From the NCBI RefSeq assembly GCF_029543085.1, contig NZ_CP119967.1, positions 62,001 to 126,000 on the forward strand: a stretch of 64,000 nt of DNA, in the 5' to 3' direction. The translations under genes and the position numbers were made by a program. The notes below the pieces were generated by a model. That model saw nothing but the letters and a program-made list of their open reading frames with translations, did not search any database and was not told the DNA's origin. This stretch comes from Pseudomonas sp. A34-9 (lineage in GTDB: Bacteria > Pseudomonadota > Gammaproteobacteria > Pseudomonadales > Pseudomonadaceae). Each line of letters opens with the position of its first letter. The first letter of the stretch is position 1. Of the stretch, positions 28,526-36,851 are shown in pieces.

Positions 28526-28729
28526 ATGCTCAAAACAGCGATCGTCCTGATGCTGATTGCCACGGTGATCAGCCTGTTCAGCGGCCTGTTTTTCCTGGTC
28601 AAGGACGACAGCAGTTCCAATCGCCTGGTCATCGCCTTGAGTGTTCGGGTGGCATTGGCCGCTGCCACCGTCGGCTTGATCGCCTGGGGCTTTTACAGCG
28701 GCCAACTGGTGTCGCATGCGCCTTGGTAG
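28526..28729 (+). CDS. DUF2909 twin-transmembrane protein
   Basis: 67 residues with two hydrophobic helices (about 4-25 and 37-58) joined by a short polar loop (VKDDSSSNR). This is the DUF2909 (twin TM) family. It is the only gene of the 24.5-33.1 kb oxidase block on the plus strand, lying between SURF1 (divergent) and ctaE (convergent, 9-base gap). A hexamer TATACT at 28487-28492 is a good -10. Constant presence next to cox genes hints at an accessory subunit or assembly role, which is inference. Confidence 0.85.
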   Translation: MLKTAIVLMLIATVISLFSGLFFLVKDDSSSNRLVIALSVRVALAAATVGLIAWGFYSGQLVSHAPW

Positions 28730-28738
28730 CGTTGCTCC

Positions 28739-29626
28739 TCAGAGCACGTAAACGAAGATAAAGAGGCCGATCCACACCACGTCGACGAAGTGCCAATACC
28801 AGCTCGCCGCTTCGAAGCCGAACTGGTGCTCATTGTCGAAGTGGCCCTTCATGATGCGCATCAGCATCACAAACAGAATGATCGTGCCGATGGTCACGTG
28901 GGCGCCGTGGAAACCCGTGAGCATGAAGAACGTCGCGCCATAAATCCCCGAACCGAGGGTCAGGCCCAGTTCGTGATAGGCGTGCATGTATTCCTCAGCC
29001 TGGAAACCGAGAAACGCGCAACCAAGTAGCACGGTGATTGCCAGCCAGATTTTCAGCGCGCCGCGATGGCCCTTTTTCAAGGCATGGTGGGCGATGGTGA
29101 TGGTCACGCTGGAGCTGACCAGCAGAATCGTGTTGATCAGCGGCAGGCCCCACGGGCTGATGACTTCCTTGGGTGGCGGGAACAGTTTCGGGTCCGGCGT
29201 GTGCAGCAGCGGCCAGGTGAACTGGAAGTTCGGCCAGAGCATATGCGCGATGCCTTTGGGGCCTTCGCCGCCGAGTGCCGGTCCGGAGACGTGGCGCACA
29301 TAAAACAGCGCGCCGAAGAAGGCGACGAAGAACATCACCTCGGAAAAGATGAACCAACTCATGCCCCAGCGGAACGAGCGATCCAGCTGCGCGCTATACA
29401 GCCCCGCGCGGCTTTCCTTGACCACCGTACCGAACCAGCCGAACAGCATGTACGCCAGCAACAGGCCACCGACGAAAAAGATGTACGGGCCGTGGGATTC
29501 CGGACGTGCCGCCTTCAGATCGTTGAACCAGGTGGCGAGGCCGTACACGGTGATGGCCATGCCGAAGGTCGCGATGATGGGCCATTTGCTCTGGGCCGGA
29601 ACGTAATAATGCTCATGAGTCGCCAT
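28739..29626 (-). CDS. ctaE: Cytochrome c oxidase subunit III
   Basis: Structural subunit of the caa3-type oxidase. 295 residues, seven hydrophobic helices. Family marks include WFIFSEVMFFVAFFGALFY with the conserved Glu, GFHGAHVTIG and the C-terminal WYWHFVDVVWIGLFIFVY. AAGGAG precedes the ATG, and the bases between carry an A-rich Crc/Hfq motif. It follows ctaG by 25 bases. Confidence 0.96.
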   Translation of the reverse strand: MATHEHYYVPAQSKWPIIATFGMAITVYGLATWFNDLKAARPESHGPYIFFVGGLLLAYMLFGWFGTVVKESRAGLYSAQLDRSFRWGMSWFIFSEVMFFVAFFGALFYVRHVSGPALGGEGPKGIAHMLWPNFQFTWPLLHTPDPKLFPPPKEVISPWGLPLINTILLVSSSVTITIAHHALKKGHRGALKIWLAITVLLGCAFLGFQAEEYMHAYHELGLTLGSGIYGATFFMLTGFHGAHVTIGTIILFVMLMRIMKGHFDNEHQFGFEAASWYWHFVDVVWIGLFIFVYVL

Positions 29627-29634
29627 TTATTGTT
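29627..29634 (-). promoter_or_regulatory. Candidate Crc/Hfq motif at the ctaE start
   Basis: On the minus strand AACAATAA fits the catabolite-activity pattern AAnAAnAA exactly and lies between the ribosome binding site AAGGAG and the ATG. In pseudomonads Hfq with Crc blocks translation at such sites during growth on preferred carbon sources. Only motif and place support it. Confidence 0.45.
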
Positions 29635-29651
29635 CTCCTTATCGGGCACGC

Positions 29652-30203
29652 TCAACCGCCAGTGTTTACAGCCACCGGCGGATGTCGGGCGGTGATATCG
29701 AACAGCGTGTAGGACAGCGTCAGGTGCTTCACATCCTTGGGCATGTCGCGGTCAACAATGAAGCGCACCGGCATCTCGATCTGCTGACCGGGCTGCAGCA
29801 CCTGCTGGGTAAAACAAAAGCATTCGGTCTTGTGGAAATACGCCGCCGCATTGCTCGGCGCGATGCTCGGCACGGCTTGCGCACTCATCGGTTTATCGGT
29901 GGGGTTGCGCGCGATGAAGATCATCTCGTTGACCGCGCCGGGGTTGGCGGTGAGTTCGTCATGCTTGGGGTAGAAATCCCACGGCATGTCGACGTTATTG
30001 GTCGATAGAAACTGCACACGCACCTGGCGCGAGGTGTCGACCACCTGTTCACCCTCGTACTGCCCGGCGGTCTTGCCGTTGATGCCGAAGGCTTTGCACA
30101 TCACGTCGTAGATCGGCACCAAGGCAAAACCGAAGACGAACATCGCCAGCACCACCCCGAGCAGGCGGGTGACGAGTTTTTTCATCGAGATCGAGTCAGC
30201 CAT
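29652..30203 (-). CDS. ctaG: CtaG/Cox11, copper delivery protein for subunit I
   Basis: Delivers copper to the CuB site. 183 residues, one N-terminal helix (about 10-30) and a periplasmic domain with the copper motif CFCFTQQ. Further marks are PIYDVMCKAFGINGKT and MPVRFIVDRDMP. It lies between ctaD and ctaE, with a REP pair in the 126-base gap towards ctaD. Confidence 0.95.
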   Translation of the reverse strand: MADSISMKKLVTRLLGVVLAMFVFGFALVPIYDVMCKAFGINGKTAGQYEGEQVVDTSRQVRVQFLSTNNVDMPWDFYPKHDELTANPGAVNEMIFIARNPTDKPMSAQAVPSIAPSNAAAYFHKTECFCFTQQVLQPGQQIEMPVRFIVDRDMPKDVKHLTLSYTLFDITARHPPVAVNTGG

Positions 30204-30228
30204 GGTTCATGCCTCTCATCAGATCCCT

Positions 30229-30316
30229 TGTGGGAGCGAGCCTGCTCGCGAAGCAGACCACTCGGTGCATCAGATGCACCGCGTCATCGTTCTTCGCGAG
30301 CAGGCTCGCTCCCACA
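30229..30316. repeat. REP-type inverted pair, GTGGGAGCGAGC family (copy 1), inside the cox cluster
   Basis: Perfect 24-bp arms TGTGGGAGCGAGCCTGCTCG with CGAA (30229-30252) and the inverse (30293-30316). The 40-base centre holds a second hairpin (CGGTGCAT-CAG-ATGCACCG, 30263-30281). It lies between ctaD and ctaG, so it is transcribed as part of the operon and may lower or stabilise parts of the message. Same unit at 34155. Confidence 0.93.
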
Positions 30317-30329
30317 GGGAGATCTGTGT

Positions 30330-31916
30330 TCATTTCACTTCCGGCGGCGTTGTGAAGGTGTGATACGGCGCCGGCGACGGCACGCTCCACTCCAGACCTT
30401 CCGCGCCATCCCACGGTTTGGCCGGTGCCGGCGGGCCGCCGCGAATGGTCTTGATCACGATGAACAGGAAGAAGATCTGCGTCGCGCCAAACATGAACGC
30501 GCCAATCGAGGAGACCATGTTGAAGTCGGCGAACTGCAGGTTGTAGTCCGGAATCCGTCGCGGCATTCCCGCAAGGCCCACGAAGTGCATCGGGAAGAAG
30601 GTCAGGTTCATGCCGATGAACGACAGCCAGAAATGCAGCTTGCCGAGGGTTTCGTCGTACATGTGGCCGGTCCATTTCGGCAGCCAGTAGTAGGTCGACG
30701 CGAAGATCCCGAAGATCGCCCCCGGCACCAGCACGTAGTGGAAATGCGCGACCACGAAGTAGGTGTCCTGGTACTGGAAGTCCGCCGGGGCGATGGCCAG
30801 CATCAGCCCGGAGAAGCCGCCGATGGAGAACAGGATCACGAACGCCACGGCAAACAGCATCGGTGTCTCGAAAGTCAGCGAGCCTTGCCACATGGTGCTG
30901 GCCCAGTTGAACACTTTCACCCCGGTCGGCACCGCGATCAGCAGCGTGGCGTACATGAAGAACAGCTCGCCCACCAGCGGAATGCCGACCACGAACATGT
31001 GGTGCGCCCAGACGATGAACGACAGGAAGGCGATGCTCGCCGTCGCATAGACCATCGAGGTGTAGCCGAACAGCGGCTTGCGCGAGAAGGTCGGGATGAT
31101 CGAGCTGACGGCGCCGAACGCCGGCAGGATCATGATGTACACCTCAGGATGCCCGAAGAACCAGAACACATGCTGGAACAACACCGGGTCACCGCCACCG
31201 GCGGCGCTGAAGAAACTGGTGCCGAAGTGGATGTCCATCAGCATCATCGTCACGCACCCGGCCAGTACCGGCATCACCGCAATCAGCAGAAACGCGGTGA
31301 TCAGCCAGGTCCAGACGAACAGCGGCATTTTCATCAGCGTCATGCCGGGGGCGCGCAGGTTGAGGATGGTCGCGATCACGTTGATCGCGCCCATGATCGA
31401 ACTGATCCCCATCAAGTGGATGGCGAAGATGAAAAAGGTCACGCTTTCCGGTGCGTAGGTCGTCGACAGCGGCGCATAGAACGTCCAGCCGAAGTTCGGC
31501 CCGCCACCGGGGGTGAACAGGGTCGACACGAGGATCAGGAACGCCGCCGGCAGCAGCCAGAAGCTGAAGTTGTTCATCCGTGGCAGGGCCATGTCCGGCG
31601 CGCCGATCATCAACGGGATCATCCAGTTGGCGAGGCCGACGAACGCTGGCATCACCGCACCGAAGACCATCACCAGACCGTGCATGGTGGTCATCTGGTT
31701 GAAGAACGCCGGCTCGACGATTTGCAGCCCCGGCTGGAACAGTTCGGCACGAATCACCATCGCGAACGTACCGCCGAGCAGGAACATGGAAAACGCGAAC
31801 CACAGGTACAGCGTGCCGATGTCCTTGTGGTTGGTGGTCAGCACCCAGCGCATCAGGCCTTTGGCGGGGCCGTGGGCGTGGTCGGCATGACCGTGGTCAT
31901 CGATTACAGCGCTCAT
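30330..31916 (-). CDS. ctaD: Cytochrome c oxidase subunit I (heme a/a3-CuB)
   Basis: Catalytic subunit that reduces oxygen and pumps protons. 528 residues, twelve hydrophobic helices. Heme and copper ligands: HGLVMVFG (low-spin heme His), WFFGHPEVY (CuB His with the cross-linked Tyr), AHHMFVVG (CuB His pair) and VAHFHYVL (heme a3 and a His). The ATG at 31916 has an AAAGGAG site. It follows ctaC by 82 bases. Confidence 0.97.
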   Translation of the reverse strand: MSAVIDDHGHADHAHGPAKGLMRWVLTTNHKDIGTLYLWFAFSMFLLGGTFAMVIRAELFQPGLQIVEPAFFNQMTTMHGLVMVFGAVMPAFVGLANWMIPLMIGAPDMALPRMNNFSFWLLPAAFLILVSTLFTPGGGPNFGWTFYAPLSTTYAPESVTFFIFAIHLMGISSIMGAINVIATILNLRAPGMTLMKMPLFVWTWLITAFLLIAVMPVLAGCVTMMLMDIHFGTSFFSAAGGGDPVLFQHVFWFFGHPEVYIMILPAFGAVSSIIPTFSRKPLFGYTSMVYATASIAFLSFIVWAHHMFVVGIPLVGELFFMYATLLIAVPTGVKVFNWASTMWQGSLTFETPMLFAVAFVILFSIGGFSGLMLAIAPADFQYQDTYFVVAHFHYVLVPGAIFGIFASTYYWLPKWTGHMYDETLGKLHFWLSFIGMNLTFFPMHFVGLAGMPRRIPDYNLQFADFNMVSSIGAFMFGATQIFFLFIVIKTIRGGPPAPAKPWDGAEGLEWSVPSPAPYHTFTTPPEVK

Positions 31917-31998
31917 GGCCGGTCTCCTTTACGTGAACAGGCGAGGTGATTCGCGGCGACTGGCCGCGAACCGTGGCGGGTAGATGTGATAGGCCGGC

Positions 31999-33129
31999 TC
32001 ATTTGTCCCCCGCCTGTTTCATCTCCAGCACTTCTTTTGGCGTGACCATGTCGCCCTTGTTGTTGCCCCAGGCGTTACGTTCGTAGGTCACGACCGCTGC
32101 GATATCGACTTCCGACAGCTGCTTGCCGAACGCCGCCATGGCGGTGCCCGGTTTGCCGTAGACCACCCGATGCAAGTGATCGGCCTTGCTGCCTTTCATG
32201 ATCAGTTCGGAGCCCTTGAGCGCCGGGAACATCGGCGGCAGGCCCTGACCTTCGGCCTGGTGACAGGCCACGCAAGTGGTGTGATAGATCTTGTCGCCGC
32301 GTTCCTTGAGTTCGTCGAGGGTCCAGTCCTTGCTGGTCAGCTCTTTGAGCTGCGCGGCCTCGGCTTTGCGGTCGGCGAGCCACTTGTCGTAGTCGGCCTT
32401 CTCCTTGACCTCGACCACGATTGGCATGAAGCCGTGATCCTTGCCGCACAGTTCGGCGCATTGACCACGGTAGATGCCGGGCTTGTCGATGCGCGTCCAC
32501 GCCTCGTTGACGAACCCCGGAATCGCATCGCGTTTCACCGCGAAGGCCGGCACCCACCAGGAGTGAATAACGTCGGCGGACGTCACCAGGAAGCGCACTT
32601 TGGCGCCGGTCGGCAGCACCAACGGCTTGTCGACCTCGAGCAAGTAGTGCTCGCCCTTGGTTTCCTTGTTGTGGATCTGTTCGGCGGGGGTGGCCAGGTT
32701 GCTGAAGAACTCGACGTCCTGACCCAGGTATTTGTAGTGCCACTTCCACTGATAACCGGTGATCTGGATATCGATATCCGGCTCACTGGTGTCGTACATC
32801 TTGATCAGGGTGGCGGTCGCCGGCACGGCCATCGCCACCAGAATCAGGAACGGTACGACGGTCCAGAAAATTTCGACGGTGGTGCTTTCGTGGAATTTTG
32901 CGGCGACCTGCCCGGTAGAACGGCGGTGCACCATCATCGACCAGAACATGGCGCCGAAGACGATGATCCCGATCACCACACAGATCCAGAAAATGGTCAT
33001 GTGCAGGTCGAATACTGCGTGACTGATTTCAGTCGCTCCAGGCGCCATATTCACAGTCCATGCGGCATGCGCCGGACTGAAAATCGACCACAACAGGAGG
33101 CCCATCCAGACGTGTGGATGTCGCATCAT
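31999..33129 (-). CDS. ctaC: Cytochrome c oxidase subunit II with fused cytochrome c domain (caa3 type)
   Basis: Accepts electrons and passes them through CuA to subunit I. 376 residues. Signal peptide ends in PAHAAW. Two membrane helices follow. The CuA domain has HSWWVPAF and CAELCGKDHGFMP (ligand cysteines, His and Met). The C-terminal domain (about 280-376) carries a heme c site CVACHQ with a later Met ligand, which defines the caa3 class. First gene of the leftward ctaC-ctaD-ctaG-ctaE operon. Confidence 0.97.
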   Translation of the reverse strand: MMRHPHVWMGLLLWSIFSPAHAAWTVNMAPGATEISHAVFDLHMTIFWICVVIGIIVFGAMFWSMMVHRRSTGQVAAKFHESTTVEIFWTVVPFLILVAMAVPATATLIKMYDTSEPDIDIQITGYQWKWHYKYLGQDVEFFSNLATPAEQIHNKETKGEHYLLEVDKPLVLPTGAKVRFLVTSADVIHSWWVPAFAVKRDAIPGFVNEAWTRIDKPGIYRGQCAELCGKDHGFMPIVVEVKEKADYDKWLADRKAEAAQLKELTSKDWTLDELKERGDKIYHTTCVACHQAEGQGLPPMFPALKGSELIMKGSKADHLHRVVYGKPGTAMAAFGKQLSEVDIAAVVTYERNAWGNNKGDMVTPKEVLEMKQAGDK

Positions 33130-33499
33130 TGCGGGTTCCCCTTATCGTTCTTGTTATCCCGTAGGCGCAACGCCTTCGGCAAGGGAGCGGCTGCATCAGA
33201 CTACGAACTTGAATCGCCGGGCCTTGCTGCGTGGGCAGTCGGGCGTCATCAGCTAACTCCATTCACTGGCGAGTATAGACAGCGACGGGAAATTGCAATG
33301 TGCACACGTAAATCAACTGAAACAGCTGGTACTTGCGTTCAAGGGCACGAATGGAGAAGGATGCAGACGAGTGGTGGCAAACCGATATAACGCAGGTGCA
33401 TCAAGGATGAAATAATTATGACAAATGCGTCTTAGCATTTTTCGTAAGCCAGCTAAGTTATGTCTTCCCTATTTCACTGCCTTGTTTCCTGGAGTTTTC
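33130..33499. other. 370-bp divergent intergenic region upstream of the cox operon
   Basis: The region must hold the promoters for ctaC (leftward) and for the gene at 33500 (rightward). It is richer in AT towards 33290-33490. I see no convincing -35/-10 pair, ANR box (TTGAT-N4-ATCAA) or coding frame. A GAACTT at 33205-33210 has no matching -10. Confidence 0.6.
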
Positions 33500-34132
33500 A
33501 TGAACACCGCCGCATTGCGCGAGCAGATTAAAAAAGCCCGACAACACGAAAATGAAACCGGACGGCTGACCCGTCAGCTGGAAGAACAACTGCCTCATCT
33601 ACACCCGTCAATCCAATTGCCGGAGACCGATGCCAAGGCTGTATTGACGCGTTTTGTCGAAGCCTACATCGATGAAGTACCTGACCTGCTGGACGCAGCG
33701 AATGAAGTTGCCAGGGAAGCGGGAATCGAATCGCAGATCAAACCGGTGCTGAAAATCGCCGAGCAGTATTTCCTTCAGCCTCCCGTTGGCCTGGAACATC
33801 TGCTGGACGAAGCCTATCTGGCGCACCGCTTTGTCGAAGAGGTCAACGACCTGTACATCAAGCATTTCGGCCAGCCACTGATCCCCTTGGACATGACGGT
33901 CGCCAATCTGATTGCTCACCAGTTGCTCGGTGAGAAATTTGCCAACGAACTGGATGAAGTCGTCCACCACGCGGTGGACAGCATGCTCGACGATGACAGC
34001 TTTGCGCTGGAGTCGGTGGAAGCCTACCGCGAGAAACTCAGCAGCCCGGACACCGGCGCCGCGTGGAAACGCTGGCCGTGCATGGGCCGTCGACTGGGCG
34101 TGGGCCTGGAACTCGACCAGCCTGCCGCATAA
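33500..34132 (+). CDS. Conserved hypothetical protein (PA0104-like)
   Basis: 210 residues, no signal peptide or membrane helix, acidic and largely helical (REQIKKARQHENETGRLTRQ at the start, then VEAYIDEVPDLLDAANEVA and GLEHLLDEAYLAHRFVEEVND). I recognise no catalytic motif. The ATG at 33500 has a CTGGAG site 6 bases upstream. A longer open frame from 33425 lacks one. The gene keeps its place between the cox operon and the SulP transporter in P. aeruginosa too (PA0104, from memory), but its role is unknown. Confidence 0.78.
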   Translation: MNTAALREQIKKARQHENETGRLTRQLEEQLPHLHPSIQLPETDAKAVLTRFVEAYIDEVPDLLDAANEVAREAGIESQIKPVLKIAEQYFLQPPVGLEHLLDEAYLAHRFVEEVNDLYIKHFGQPLIPLDMTVANLIAHQLLGEKFANELDEVVHHAVDSMLDDDSFALESVEAYREKLSSPDTGAAWKRWPCMGRRLGVGLELDQPAA

Positions 34133-34154
34133 CCTTCATACGCCATAGATCCAA

Positions 34155-34244
34155 TGTGGGAGCGAGCCTGCTCGCGAATGCGGTCGATCATTCAACATCT
34201 CTGTTGGCTGATACACCGCTTTCGCGAGCAGGCTCGCTCCCACA
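34155..34244. repeat. REP-type inverted pair, GTGGGAGCGAGC family (copy 2)
   Basis: Perfect 24-bp arms at 34155-34178 and 34221-34244, the same sequence as at 30229, with a 42-base unrelated centre. It lies between convergent genes (33500 and SulP) and can form a shared stop signal. Confidence 0.93.
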
Positions 34245-34268
34245 GGGTTTATATTCACAACGGATTGT

Positions 34269-35795
34269 TTAGCCGGCCGCACCGATTCCGGTATTGGTCC
34301 GCACCCTGCCCTCAAGCCTGCGCTTCAACCCCCGCGACTCGATCAACAGCTTCGACCCCTTCGCTGCATTCGCCCGGCCCCACTCTTCCAGCAACTCCAG
34401 ACAGGAATGGTCGATGTAGCTCAGATTATTGAGCGGCACATGCACCGTCGTCCCCTGCGGAATACTGCCCAGCACTTGCGTCAGCGCCGGCACCTTGAGG
34501 AATGTCGCCGCACCGACCAGGCGCAATTCCATCTCACCGTCCTGCGGCAGATCGATCAGGCTGATCTTCAGGCGCGAGGCTTTGAACGCCAGTTTCAACA
34601 GCGTCAGACCGAAACCGATCAGCACACCGGTCAACAGGTCGGTGAAGATGATCGCCAGCGCCGTTGCGGCGTAGGTGAACATCGGCATCCGCCCATAACG
34701 ACCCAAGCCTCGAAACGCCTTGAGGTCGACCAGTTTGAAACCGGTATACACCAGCACACCGGCCAGACTCGCCACCGGAATGCTTTGCAGCACGCTCGAC
34801 AGCAACAGCACGAACGCCAGCAGCCACAGGCCATGGAAGATCGTCGAGTAACGCGTGGTCGCGCCGGCCTGGACGTTGGCCGAACTGCGCACGATCACCC
34901 CGGTCATCGGCAACGCGCCGACCAGACCGCAGAGCATATTGCCGACCCCTTGCGCCGACAGCTCACGGTCGAAGTCCGAGCGTACGCCGCTGTGCATGCG
35001 ATCTACCGCAGCGGCCGACAGCAAGGTTTCCGCACTGGCAATGAACGCTACGGCGAACGCGGCGATCAATAGCGTCGGATCGGCCAGACTGAGCAGGTCA
35101 GCAGGCTTCAGCCAATCAATGGCCTCCGCCAGATTCGCCGGCACTTCGACGCGTTTGACCTGCAACGCCAGCAGCAGACTGGCACCCGTCGCCAGACCCA
35201 CACCCAGCAATGCGCCAGGAACAAAACGCAGCGAATGCGGGCGAAACTTCTCCCACAGCCACATCACCGCAATCGTCGACAGCCCGAGCAGGCCGGCCTG
35301 CCAGCCAAACGACGGCAGCGCTTGTGCCACTGCCGCCGGGAATGCCGTGAGGTTATCCAGCCCCGAAGGCTTGGGTGACGCATCAAGCATCACATGCACC
35401 TGCGACAGCACGATCAACACGCCAATCCCCGCCAGCATCCCGTAGACCACCGCTGGCGCCGTAACCCGAAACCAGCAACCCAGCTTCAATCGGCCGGCGA
35501 CCAGTTGCAGGAAACCGGCAAGCAACAGAATCGGCCCGAGCATCTCGATGCCGTGCTGGCGCACCAGTTCGAACACCAACACCGCCAGCCCCGCCGCCGG
35601 CCCGCTGACCTGCAACGGTGAGCCCGCCAACCAACCCACCACCAGACCGCCGATGATCCCGGTGATCAGGCCTTTGGCCGGTGGCAACCCTGAGGCGATC
35701 GCAATGCCCATGCACAGCGGCAGGGCGACCAGAAACACAACCACTGAAGCGAGCAACTCCCGTGGCAACACCGCTTTCAATTGAGCCGCACGCAT
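34269..35795 (-). CDS. SulP-family anion transporter (probable bicarbonate uptake)
   Basis: Membrane transporter with 508 residues, 10-12 hydrophobic helices (about 10-390) and a C-terminal STAS domain (about 415-500, with STYVHVPLNN-like LNNLSYIDHSCLELL). The SulP signature region GLPPAKGLITGIIGG is present. Its place right after a beta-carbonic anhydrase gene (90-base gap, same strand) suggests bicarbonate rather than sulfate as substrate, as for BicA-like proteins. That is inference. The ATG at 35795 has a GGGAG site; an ATG ten codons upstream does not. Confidence 0.87.
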   Translation of the reverse strand: MRAAQLKAVLPRELLASVVVFLVALPLCMGIAIASGLPPAKGLITGIIGGLVVGWLAGSPLQVSGPAAGLAVLVFELVRQHGIEMLGPILLLAGFLQLVAGRLKLGCWFRVTAPAVVYGMLAGIGVLIVLSQVHVMLDASPKPSGLDNLTAFPAAVAQALPSFGWQAGLLGLSTIAVMWLWEKFRPHSLRFVPGALLGVGLATGASLLLALQVKRVEVPANLAEAIDWLKPADLLSLADPTLLIAAFAVAFIASAETLLSAAAVDRMHSGVRSDFDRELSAQGVGNMLCGLVGALPMTGVIVRSSANVQAGATTRYSTIFHGLWLLAFVLLLSSVLQSIPVASLAGVLVYTGFKLVDLKAFRGLGRYGRMPMFTYAATALAIIFTDLLTGVLIGFGLTLLKLAFKASRLKISLIDLPQDGEMELRLVGAATFLKVPALTQVLGSIPQGTTVHVPLNNLSYIDHSCLELLEEWGRANAAKGSKLLIESRGLKRRLEGRVRTNTGIGAAG

Positions 35796-35885
35796 GGCGA
35801 TTCTCCCGAAGTTTTCTTCAGGCATGGCAAGGCCGGGCCGCTGAATCAGCGACCGGCGTCAAACCACACAGATGTTTAGGAAGAT

Positions 35886-36614
35886 TTAGAAGCGCGCTTT
35901 GGGCGTCGCCACCGGAATCGGATGGCTGCCATCGAGCGGCAGGAAACGTCCCTGATCCGCGTCGTAAGCTTTGATTTCGCTGGTTTCGATGTCGTAGACC
36001 CAACCATGGATGAACAAATGACCGTTCGCCATGCGCGAGGCTACCGAAGGATGGGTACGCAAGTGCTGCAATTGGGCGATGACGTTTTCCTCGGTGAGGA
36101 TCGGCATGCTTTCTTTTTCGTCGGCGCAGTTACAGTTCTCATGCACCATGGTTTTCGCCACTTCAGCGTGGCGCAGCCAGGCTTTGACCGTCGGCATTTT
36201 TTCCAGGCTGTCCGGATTGAGCACTGCACGCATGGCGCCGCAATCGGAGTGGCCGCAGATGATGATGTGCTGTACGCCGAGCGCCAGTACCGCGTATTCG
36301 ATTGCGGTGGAAACGCCGCCGTTCATCTGCCCGTAAGGCGGGACAACGTTGCCGACGTTACGGGTCACGAACAGATCGCCGGGCGAGCTGTGGGTAATCA
36401 GCTCGGGGACGATGCGCGAGTCAGCGCAGGTGATGAACATCGCCTTGGGCGCCTGGGCCGTGGCGAGTTTCTTGAAGAGTTCTTCCTGCTGTGGAAAGAC
36501 CTCATGATGAAAATGCAAAAAGCCGTCTACGATCTGGCGCAGCGCTGCATCGGCGGATTCCGCTTCAGGGGTTTGCGCCGACGCAGCCAACGGCTGTTTA
36601 TCCTTGTCACTCAT
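35886..36614 (-). CDS. can: Beta-carbonic anhydrase
   Basis: Interconverts CO2 and bicarbonate in the cytoplasm. 242 residues. Zinc ligands lie in CADSRIVPE (Cys and the Asp-Arg dyad) and GHSDCGAM (His and Cys). It lies upstream of the SulP gene on the same strand, so hydration of CO2 and bicarbonate transport are probably made together. The 237-base upstream region holds a GTCAC-N7-GTGAC repeat but no clear promoter. Confidence 0.94.
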   Translation of the reverse strand: MSDKDKQPLAASAQTPEAESADAALRQIVDGFLHFHHEVFPQQEELFKKLATAQAPKAMFITCADSRIVPELITHSSPGDLFVTRNVGNVVPPYGQMNGGVSTAIEYAVLALGVQHIIICGHSDCGAMRAVLNPDSLEKMPTVKAWLRHAEVAKTMVHENCNCADEKESMPILTEENVIAQLQHLRTHPSVASRMANGHLFIHGWVYDIETSEIKAYDADQGRFLPLDGSHPIPVATPKARF

Positions 36615-36851
36615 GATTCATCCTCTTTGGCGGATTAGGGGAGTCGTTCCCATGTATTCCGGTATGAAGCCAGTGGCTGTTTAAACATCCGGGCCATCCC
36701 GACCCGTCAGTCACTCGATGAACAAGGTAGCCGCCGAAACTTAACTCAAACTGAATCAAACGCTCTAGCACGTGTGTTCCAGGTCACAAAAAACGTGACT
36801 GAGTGATTTCGGCGGAAGGATTCCAACCCCTCAACCATAGGCCAATTGTCG

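Noticed and set aside
30228..31949. Open frame of 573 codons opposite ctaD
   Set aside because: Very His/Arg/Asp-rich translation without family resemblance; antisense shadow of a certain gene.
33205..33210. GAACTT as AlgU -35
   Set aside because: No TCTGA-like element 16-17 bases downstream.
36783..36799. GTCAC-N7-GTGAC as CRP/Vfr site upstream of can
   Set aside because: The half sites are in the wrong order and spacing for TGTGA-N6-TCACA.
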